From positions 1,798,001 through 1,862,000 of the forward strand of contig NZ_CP159358.1 in the NCBI RefSeq assembly GCF_040500475.1: a stretch of DNA of 64,000 bases. The letters run 5' to 3'. Below, one piece after another: positions 17,286-26,300 of this stretch (position 1 is its first letter; each line of letters begins with the position of its first letter). Both the position numbers and the translations under genes were made by a program. Source of the stretch: Bacillus sp. Bos-x628. Its GTDB lineage: Bacteria > Bacillota > Bacilli > Bacillales > Bacillaceae. The notes beneath the pieces are model-generated. The model searched no databases. It had not been told where the DNA came from and saw only the letters and a program-made list of their open reading frames with translations.

Positions 17286-18029
17286 ATGCTAACAGTCAAA
17301 GGCTTAAAGAAATCCTTTGGTGAAAATGAGATTTTAAAGTCAATTGATTTTACAATCAACAAAGGACAGGTTGTGGCCATCCTTGGTCCATCAGGTTCAG
17401 GAAAAACGACCATGCTCCGTTGTTTAAATGCACTTGAAATACCAAATGGCGGCTCCTTAACCTTCGATGATTTTTCGATTGATTTTTCTAAAAAGAATAA
17501 ACAAGCAGATCTGCTTAAACTGCGGCGGAAGTCAGGGATGGTTTTTCAAGATTATCACTTGTTTCCACATCGTACTGTTCTTGAGAATGTGATGGAAGGT
17601 CCTGTCCAAGTACAGGGTCGTTCGAAAGAGACGGTTCGAAAAGAAGCCATACAGCTTTTGCATAAGGTTGGACTTGAAGATAAAAAGGATTTATATCCAT
17701 TCCAGCTTTCAGGCGGTCAAAAGCAACGTGTCGGCATTGCCCGAGCACTTGCCATCCAGCCAGAACTTATGCTCTTTGATGAGCCAACCTCAGCGCTTGA
17801 TCCTGAGCTCGTCGGTGAAGTGCTAAAGGTCATGAAGGATCTTGCGAAAGAAGGCTGGACCATGGTGGTTGTCACACATGAAATCAAGTTCGCCCAAGAG
17901 GTGGCAGACGAAGTGATCTTTATTGATGATGGCGTCATTGTCGAACAGGGGCCTCCAAACGAAATATTAAAACAACCAAAGGAAGAACGAACCAAACAAT
18001 TTTTAAATCGAATTTTGAATCCTGTATGA
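17286..18029 (+). CDS. tcyC: Cystine ABC transporter ATP-binding protein
   Basis: 247 residues with all ABC ATPase motifs: Walker A GPSGSGKT (about 35), Q-loop MVFQDYHLF, signature [15 protein letters not shown] (about 140), Walker [15 protein letters not shown], and the H-loop VVTHE. ATG 17286 follows AAGGAGGG, which begins at the tcyB stop codon. Drives cystine import with TcyA and TcyB; ends at a terminator. Confidence 0.93.
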   Translation: MLTVKGLKKSFGENEILKSIDFTINKGQVVAILGPSGSGKTTMLRCLNALEIPNGGSLTFDDFSIDFSKKNKQADLLKLRRKSGMVFQDYHLFPHRTVLENVMEGPVQVQGRSKETVRKEAIQLLHKVGLEDKKDLYPFQLSGGQKQRVGIARALAIQPELMLFDEPTSALDPELVGEVLKVMKDLAKEGWTMVVVTHEIKFAQEVADEVIFIDDGVIVEQGPPNEILKQPKEERTKQFLNRILNPV

Positions 18030-18039
18030 TCAAATAAGG

Positions 18040-18068
18040 CTGCTCTCATGTGATGGGAGCAGTTTTTT
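18040..18068 (+). terminator. Terminator of tcyABC
   Basis: CTGCTCTCA (18040-18048) pairs with TGGGAGCAG (18054-18062) with one mismatch-type pair, then six T. Confidence 0.85.
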
Positions 18069-18126
18069 GATCTTTTTGAAGTAAGCGTTTACAATTTCAC
18101 GCAACTATTTAAAGGGGCGTGAGCGT

Positions 18127-18465
18127 ATGTTACGATTGGAAATCGAGTGTTGAAGCGGGAACATCTTTTACGTTGGTTTTTCATTTTGTTGGTTGATTGT
18201 ACTTGCTTTTGGGCTTTCGCTGACAGTGAAAGGAAAAATCCTTGGGATTGGTCCTTGGGACGCTTTCCACTACAGACTGTTTCAGCACTTTGGACTCACG
18301 ATTGGACAGTGGTCCATCATTATTGGTGCACTGATTGTGACACTAACATCAGTTTTCATAAAATCATTTCCAAAGATCGGTGCTTTACTCAATATGGTGC
18401 TGATTGGCGTATTTATTGATTTCTATAATACGGTATTACCTTCCACCACATGGTTATTTATTTGA
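18127..18465 (+). pseudogene. yczE: Broken membrane protein gene yczE
   Basis: ATG 18127 behind AAAGGGGCG opens LRLEIEC and meets a TGA after eight codons. A different frame then reads the YczE core: MIVLAFGLSLTVKGK, IGPWDAFHYRLFQHFGLTIG, GALLNMVLIGVFIDFYNTVLP, and stops at 18465. That is only about half of the roughly 215-residue family length; the C-terminal helices are gone. YczE is a membrane protein encoded next to sfp in B. subtilis and reported to be needed, with Sfp, for bacillomycin production in B. velezensis FZB42. Here sfp is intact and yczE is not. Confidence 0.75.
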
Positions 18466-18552
18466 ACGTACAGTGGGTCCGAAATGGGAATGGTGTTGTG
18501 GTCATCAAACAGATGTAAAAAGACAGCAGAGTATATGCCTTTTTTATGATCT

Positions 18553-18582
18553 TTGCGAACAGTCGACGTCAGGTGGTACACT
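18553..18582 (+). promoter_or_regulatory. Candidate promoter of sfp
   Basis: TTGCGA (18553-18558), 18 nt, TGG then TACACT (18577-18582), about 25 nt before the sfp start codon. A moderate match only. Confidence 0.35.
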
Positions 18583-18606
18583 AAATGTAAAAAATTGAGG
18601 TACTTT

Positions 18607-19299
18607 ATGAAGATTTTTGCTATTCAATTACAACACTTAGATGAAAAAAAAGCACGTGAACAACTTGACCGGTTGAAACCCTTTGTGTCGCCTGAAAAGC
18701 AAGCAACTGCTGAACGCTTTCGCTTTCTTAATGATGCAAGAAGAACGCTGTTAGGTGAGGTGTTGATTCGTCAAATCATTCATCACATGCACGGCACTCC
18801 TATCGATCAGATTGCTTTTGACACAGAGGAAAATGGAAAGCCTGTCGTACGACAGATTCCATCGTTTCATTTTAACCTTTCTCATTCTGGCGATTGGATT
18901 GTGTGTGCAGTAGATGATGCACCCGTCGGCATTGATATTGAAGAGATAAAACCGATTGATCTGGCGATTGCCAAACGATTTTTTTCGCCTGAAGAATATA
19001 CCGATTTACTCTCAAAACCGGCTGAACAACAAGAAGCCTACTTCTTTCATCTCTGGTCTATGAAGGAAGCTTTTATCAAGATGACGGGTAAGGGATTATC
19101 CTATGGTCTCTCGTCCTTTACAGCTCGCCTATCGGCTGATGGACAGGCTTCTTTGACATTACCTGCGCATGAACCACCTTGCTATGTCAAAACGTTCTCG
19201 CTTGATCCCGCCTATCAAATGGCGGTGTGCTCTAGAAAACCCATTTTCACAGAAAAAATAGAGACGCTCACCTGCTCAGAGGTGCTGTCTCGCATGTAA
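18607..19299 (+). CDS. sfp: 4'-phosphopantetheinyl transferase Sfp
   Basis: 230 residues from ATG 18607 (GAGG upstream), the family's usual length. Converts apo carrier domains to holo form by moving 4'-phosphopantetheine from CoA onto their serine. Signature motifs: FHFNLSHSGDWIVCAVDD, VGIDIEEIKP with the Mg-binding Asp/Glu, and FHLWSMKEAFIKMTGKG. An intact frame means the neighbouring synthetases can be activated; the B. subtilis 168 laboratory strain is known for a frameshift here. It is convergent with the NRPS operon. Confidence 0.93.
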   Translation: MKIFAIQLQHLDEKKAREQLDRLKPFVSPEKQATAERFRFLNDARRTLLGEVLIRQIIHHMHGTPIDQIAFDTEENGKPVVRQIPSFHFNLSHSGDWIVCAVDDAPVGIDIEEIKPIDLAIAKRFFSPEEYTDLLSKPAEQQEAYFFHLWSMKEAFIKMTGKGLSYGLSSFTARLSADGQASLTLPAHEPPCYVKTFSLDPAYQMAVCSRKPIFTEKIETLTCSEVLSRM

Positions 19300-19549
19300 A
19301 TTGGTGTGATTTGCTAGAGTGATCTCTTTAGCAATTAAACACCACGTGGTAATTGTTCTTCTTTGACATGCCAAGCGTTGATTGAAGAATAGGACATGTC
19401 ATGGCGCGGTTCATTGCTCATTTAGAACGAAGTTTTTTCTTTAGTGAATTATTTCCAATATTTTTACATACTCTAATGCCCTACTCGTTCATTTCAGATT
19501 CCTCCTAAATAAGAAAGAGTCTCTTCATATATTGTATTATTCATTTCGC

Positions 19550-19582
19550 AAAAAGACGGCCCAATATGAGGAGGGCCGTCTT
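19550..19582 (-). terminator. Terminator of the NRPS operon, bidirectional
   Basis: A perfect 9-bp GC-rich stem AGACGGCCC/GGGCCGTCT (19554-19562 with 19573-19581). On the minus strand a run TTTTTG follows; on the plus strand a T-rich stretch also follows, so it may also end sfp transcripts. It lies 4 nt past the srfAD stop. Between sfp and this hairpin (19300-19549) nothing is seen except a 10-bp palindrome ACCACGTGGT at 19341. Confidence 0.88.
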
Positions 19583-19585
19583 ATC

Positions 19586-20329
19586 TTATTTTTTGATCAG
19601 ATGAGTGCCAGTCGCATGCTCAATGATATCTCTCATTCGTTCAGCGAATGGTTGCAATTCTGTGTTGATATACATGTGACCTCCGTTAAAATCTGTACGT
19701 TTGATCGTCGTCTTTGCCCATTTTAACCAGCCGTTTGCATCTTTCATGCATTGATCATCTTCTCGTCCATTCAATAAATAAACCGGTGACTCAATGATGG
19801 TTTTGTCTGTATGTTGAAAGGTTTCCAATGCTTGATAATCCGCACGTAATGATGGTGTAAAGTAATCCATCATTGGCTTATTTTCCAATAATTCCTTTGG
19901 GATACCACCCATATCCGCAATATGCTGAACAAATACCTCATCTGACAAGTGGGTTAGAAGCTGTCTTTTCGTTTGTGGCGGCTGAATAGCCGAAATCACC
20001 ACCGCTGCGGGATAGATGCCTTCTTTTTCTAGCTTTTGTGTTAGCCTGTAGACCACAAGCCCTCCCATTGAATGTCCAAATAAGATAAATGGACGGTTCA
20101 GTCTGTTCTTTAATCCTTCTTTATACAAATCGGCCAGCCGATCAATGCTTGATTCAAGCGGCATCAAATTAGTTCCATGACCTGGGGGCTCTGCCGCTGT
20201 TACTTCAGCAGTACCCCTTAGTTGTTCGAAAAGCGGTCGGTAGGAGGCGGAATATCCGCCTGCAAAAGGAAAACAGATGAGCTGAATGCATTCTGGTTTT
20301 TTTTCAAAGGTTTTAAATAACTGATTCAT
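19586..20329 (-). CDS. srfAD: Type II thioesterase SrfAD
   Basis: 247 residues, alpha/beta-hydrolase of the editing thioesterase family: LICFPFAGGYSASYRPLFE at the N-terminus, nucleophile elbow ILFGHSMGGLVVY (about 85), Asp in LLNGREDDQ, and His in DFNGGHMYIN. It hydrolyses misprimed acyl groups from carrier domains, working in trans in the cytoplasm. It is the last gene of the operon, 6 nt after the preceding synthetase gene, whose stop codon lies inside the ribosome site TAAGGA. In known srfA operons it directly follows srfAC; here two large genes intervene, so it may serve both lines. Confidence 0.9.
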   Translation of the reverse strand: MNQLFKTFEKKPECIQLICFPFAGGYSASYRPLFEQLRGTAEVTAAEPPGHGTNLMPLESSIDRLADLYKEGLKNRLNRPFILFGHSMGGLVVYRLTQKLEKEGIYPAAVVISAIQPPQTKRQLLTHLSDEVFVQHIADMGGIPKELLENKPMMDYFTPSLRADYQALETFQHTDKTIIESPVYLLNGREDDQCMKDANGWLKWAKTTIKRTDFNGGHMYINTELQPFAERMRDIIEHATGTHLIKK

Positions 20330-20335
20330 ACGTCC

Positions 20336-23300
20336 TTACCCCTTTATAATTGTTTGAAGAATCTGTGCAAGTTCATCCGCCTGTGGTCTTTTCATCATGG
20401 TGACATGGTCGCCTTTGATGTGATAATACGAGCACGACCCTTTCGTATAAGCCTCCCAGTCGGCAAACTTCTTCTGGAAATCTGTGGCGTGCTCACTGCT
20501 TTGTACAATATAAAACGGCACAGTGAATGGTTCTTTTTCTAATTCAATGGCTTGTGACATAATCGTATTATGTGTTTGCATTTGCAAGTATTTATCTAAA
20601 TATTGATCATTCATAAATTGATGAACCACTTCATCTTTTTCTGCTTCTTTGAGTATTTTCTGCTTCACTTCTTGGAAGCTTAGCCCTTGTAAAACTTCTG
20701 GCTTTATTCCGACAAGATTCCCCATTCCAAGGACGAGCGCAAGCATTTTCACTTCTTCTTCGCTCATATCGGCATGGAGTGCTTGATCTGCCTCATCTCT
20801 CAGCACAGGGACCGTATCTAAAATAATCAGCCCTTTCGGCATTTTTCCTGCATGAGATAGCCGCTGGCTCATCCCATATGCAAGATGCCCTCCCATGGAA
20901 TGTCCTGCAAGGTAGTCTATGCCTGGTCGATAGAATGCTTCGATCGCTTCGATGAAGATGGAGACCAGCTCAGAATAATGAAGGAATTGCGGTTCTTCAT
21001 CCTCATATAAGCCAGGAGACTGAAGTGCGTACACCGCTCCTTGATGCGTCATTAGCTTGGCGACATCTATATACCCCATGACCGTCCCCCCAGCAGGCGG
21101 TGCGAAGAAAATACTTGGTTCGGCTGGATCACCTTTTTTCAGCTCGATCACATAGTCCTTCGGCTGCCTCTCTACACTCTCTCCTTGCTCCGGTAATGTA
21201 TTGATATAAGCTGCTAGCTGAGCTGGGGCTGGGTGCATGAATACCCACTTTGGATCAACGCTTATCCCTTTTTCTTTTAGTTTGGCGACAGCTTGAATAC
21301 TCATGATGGAATCTCCGCCTAAATCAAAGAATGAATCATTTGCGCCTAGCTGTTTGACACCAAGCACTTCTTGGAAGGCGGTGACAATGCGTTGTTCAAG
21401 CTCGGTTGCCGGTTTGTCATCTTCATGGAAAGAAGAAACCCTTTCAGTCGGCTCTGGCAGCGCTTTTTGATCTACTTTTCCGTTCGTTGTCACCGGAATC
21501 GAATCGAGCTCAACAAAGTAACTTGGAATCATATAGTTTGGTAGGCTTTCCTGTAAGAAAGCTTTCCAGCCAGGGACAGGTTTTTCCCCATCTGTGACAA
21601 GATAGGCTGCCAACCGTTTTGAACTGCCATATGCTTTTGCAATCACCGTACATTCTTTTACTTGTGGGTGTTTAAGCAAGGCTGTCTCAATTTCCCCACA
21701 TTCAATGCGATAGCCTCTAATTTTCACCAAGTTATCTGTTCGTCCTATATATTCAATGCTGCCATCAGACCGCCATTTGCCTAGATCACCTGATTGATAC
21801 AGCTTGTCTCCTTTTAATGCGGGAAATGGATTGTCTATAAACCGTTCCTTCGTCCGATCTGGGTCATGGAGATATCCTTTTGCAAGTCCTGCCCCGCCAA
21901 TATAAATCTCACCCTTGATTCCAACTGGGACTGGCATTAGGTATTCATCTAGTATCACGACAGTTGAGTTTGCCACTGGGACACCAATCGGAATGGATCT
22001 CGCATCATCTGGCAGATGTGTCACCTGATGAGTCGTCGCTAATGTGGTATTCTCTGTTGGACCGTATGCATTGATGAGGACACCTTTCATATGCGGCAAT
22101 GCCTTTCGGGCATGCTCACTCGACATGGCTTCTCCGCCAACAAGTAATGTGCGATAGCCTGCCACACTTTTTGGGTCATGCTCCACAAGACGATTAAATA
22201 ATGCGGTTGGCAGACAGTTGGCTGTCACTTGATGCGTTTTGATCAACTGCGTTAATTCATCCATATTCAGTGCTGCATATTTTGGGATCAAAATCAGCTG
22301 ACCGCCATTTAGCAACATTCCCCATAATTCAAATGTAAAGGCATCAAATGCATAGTTTGATAGTTGAAGCATTTTATCCTCTGGACCCAGTTCTATATAG
22401 TTGGTCTCTTTGACTAAACGGACCACCCCTCCATGCGGAAGCATGACGCCTTTTGGCGTGCCTGTAGACCCTGACGTGTAGTTGACATAAGCCAGTTGAT
22501 GTTCCCCTACCACTGATTTCTCTTTTTTGTACACTGCATCCTCTTCTGGTAAAGGCTCGTCCATTACAATGATGGAGCTGGCAAGACCAGCCAGACGACT
22601 GGCGAGATGGGACTGGGTTAAGATCACATGACTTTTCGTATCACTGATGATGAGACGAATACGCGCATCTGGATAATCAGGTGACATCGGAACGTATGCA
22701 GCTCCAGACTTGATAATGCCAAGAACAGCGACAACCATTTCAAATGAACGATCAAAGAGCATGGGCACAAGCGCCCCCGGTCCAATCCCTTGTGATTGCA
22801 AATACCCAGCAAGCTTTGTTGCCTTCTCATTCAAAGTTTGATATGTCATTGTCTCTTCTAAATATGACAAGGCAATCCGCTGCGGACCCCGATTGACCTG
22901 TTCTTCAAAAAGCTCTTGAAGTGTACGTTTTGGATAAGGCGTTTCTGTTTGGTTTTTTTCTACAACCATGGCGTTCTGTTCTGCCTGATCCATTAAGCAA
23001 AAATCGGCAAAGGTTCGTTCAGGCTGATTCGTCATTCCATCTAAGATGTGCAGATAATATGTCATATAACGATGAATCGTCTCTTGATCAAATAAATCCG
23101 TGTTATATTCCACATGAATGGACAGCTTGTCTGCCTGTTCAAATAAATGCAGGGTGAGATCAAATTTTGATACTGTATGGTTGACCATGACACTTTCTGA
23201 TGCAAGCCCTTTTAAGTTCACATCTAACGAGTCAGTCACATATCCCATGGCGACTTGGAAGATAGGTGAACGACTTAATTCTCTATCAATGGCGAGTTCA

Positions 23301-26300
23301 TCCACAAGCTTGTCAAAAGGGTAATGCTGATGCTCAAAGGCTTTTAAGGTCATCTCTTTCACCTTATTCAATAAGTCTGCAAATGTGGATGTTTTTGATA
23401 CATCTTGTCTAAGTGCTAGTGTATTCACAAACATGCCAACCAGTGGCTCTGTCTGTTCAATCTCTCGTCCTGCTATTGGAGAACCAACGATCACATCCGT
23501 TTGTCCTGACAGCTTGTGAAGCAGCACATAATAGGCTGACAGCATGGTCATGAACAGTGTCGTTCCCTGTTGCTTTGATAATGCCTGCAAGCGGCGAACA
23601 AGCGTTTCATCAAGCACCATTTGTTCTGTAGCCCCATGAAATGTTTGAACCGGCGGACGAGGGCGGTCAAATGGAAGCTCTAAAATTGGCAACTCCCCCT
23701 GCAAGGCTTCAAGCCAGTATGCTCGGTCATTCTGATTGTTCTTTAATTGTTCATTTTGCCAGTGAATGTAATCTGTCCATTCAATGTCAAGCGCCGGTAG
23801 CTGAGGCTCTCTTTCTGCCAACAGTGCTTTATAGACAACTTCTAATTCTTGAATCATGAGACTAAGAGACCATGCATCAGAAATAATATGATGCTGGCCG
23901 CAAAGCAGGTAATATTCCTCTTTGCCCATAACTACAATGGTCCATTGCGCAAGCGGTCCTCTCTCTAAATTATAGATGCGATTGGCTTCCTGCTGAATGA
24001 GCTGTTCAAGCCTTCTCGCTCTTGTGTTTTCATTAAATAATGAGAAATTTGCCACTGTCACAGATGGCGGAAGGTTTTCTTGAATGAGTTGAACGGGCTT
24101 GCCGCCTAGCGACTGAAACGTTGCCCGCAAAGCCTCATGTCGTTTGGTTAAAAGACCAATCGCCTTCGTAAGTGCTTGAATGTTCAAACGCCCCGTCAGC
24201 TTCCAAGCGCCTAATATATTATAATGATGGCTTTTTTCTAGTGTAGACAGGAACCAGATACGCTGCTGGGCATGTGACAGTTCATAGCTTGTTTGCTTTT
24301 CCAGCTTCGGAATCATAGCTTCTTTGACAGCTGGTGTACCTTTAAGTTCGTCTACCATTTGCGCCAAATGAGCCAAATTCCTGCTTTCAAACAAAATCTT
24401 TAATGGCGCTTTAATTGAACATTCATGGTTGATGCGAGAGATCGTTTGTGTGGCCTTTAAGGAATGACCACCAAGATCGAAAAATTGATCCTCTGCATAC
24501 ACACGATCTACTTTTAATATGTCCTCCCAAATGGTCGCAAGAAGCTGCTCTGTTTTCGTTTCAGGCAATCGTTTTTCACGCCGGTTTTCTGCCTTTTGAT
24601 CGAGTAGCTTTAAAGCTTCATAATCAATGGACCCATCTGTTTTTTTCGGTATATCTGGCACTTGTCTAGTATCCCAGTCACCCTCTGTTAGGTCTGATAT
24701 GTCATAGAGATGAGGCGTTTGACCGGTTTGCACCGTATAATATAGCTTTCTTTCAAAATGAGGCATCGGAACGGGTTGAAGCTGTTTGGCTATATTTTGA
24801 TTGGTGCGATCTAGACCGATAAATAGATGGGCTTCATGCAGCCGAACACCTAGACATAATGAAGATAAGCCTTGTTTTTTCCCTATTAGTTGAAAGCCCT
24901 TTCGAACTGTTAGCTCAGCAGCAGTATGTCCCTTGGACAGACCAAGGTTATCCCACATGCTGAAATTCAAACAAATCGCTCTTCTTCCTTCATTGAAGGT
25001 AAGCGTATGTGCCAACCCGTCTAAAAAGCTGTTTGCCGCAGAGTATGCCCCAAATGTTGTACCACCAAAAAAACCATTTACTGATCCGAAAAAGATAAGT
25101 GGGGCTGTCGGATCGTGCTTGAATACTTCCTGTAATACCCAAGCACCCTCCGCTTTCCCTCCTATTTCTTTCATGAAATCTTCTTCTGATGTTTGAGCCA
25201 GTGTATACTTTTGAGCGTGCTGAAAATGCTCCGACACATTGCCTGACCCGGCTAAATGAATCGCGCCGCGAATGGAATGTCCCCAATGTTTCTCTGCCTC
25301 ATAAATGGCATGCTCTACTTCGGATACATCAGTCACATCTGCTTGAATATATATGACGTCTCCAAGTAATGTAAGCTGAGAGAAAGCCGCATTCTTTTCC
25401 TCGTCTTCTTCAAGCCGAGTCCGACCAATCAAGACAAGCTTTAGTCCAAATGGAAGGAGATGTTTGGACAATTCAAATCCAATGCCGCCAAGTCCGCCTG
25501 TGAGCAAGTACACACTGCCACACTCAAAGAATTCCTCTGTTTGAGGAGCTTGCATCATATCGACTCTTTCTAGCTTTGGCACGAGTCGATGCTCCTTTCT
25601 ATAAGCAACCTCTGGCTTCATGTGAATCGTGGACATCTCTGCTGCAATTCGCTCCGCATCTAGACCATACTCCTCCGCTTCAATATCAATATGAGAAACT
25701 TGCGCCCCTTCCCATTCCTGCGGGATGGTTTTCAAAAGACCGACAAGCGCTGTTTTTTCTACATGAAGCTCATCTGTTTGATGTACAAATTGACCACCCT
25801 TTGTCACAACAGCGAGACGTATAGGTTCTTTGTTTTCTTGTCTAAGGGCTTGATATAAATACAAAATGGATAGATTTGTGCTGTGCATCTCTTTGAAATG
25901 GTCTAGGCTAACAATGGCTTCCTTGTCTGTCACGTTCCACATATGAAGAATTCGGTTGATATTCAGCTCATCTGCTTCTAGAGCTGCAATGAGCCTTACA
26001 TAATCTCCCTTGATTCTCGGGTTCATCTGATACAATCCTTTTGATAAGCGTAAAAATTCGTGTCCCTTTTTCACAGAAACATACGGCTGATTCATTTGTT
26101 TAAATTGTGTATACACCTGTTGGTAAAGTCCTTTTTCATCCTCGAATACGAGCACTGGATGATCTGAAATTGCCTGAGACGGCCCGATGTTTTCCTTCGT
26201 CCATATGCGTTTATGAAACCAATCCGGCAATGTCTGTTCATTTTGGGAAGCGAGATCAAGTGCACGTTCAATGTCTTGAAATACACCGTCTTTGAGCGCC

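Noticed and set aside
19341..19350. Palindrome ACCACGTGGT downstream of sfp as an operator
   Set aside because: It lies in a convergent intergenic region after both genes; no promoter is near.
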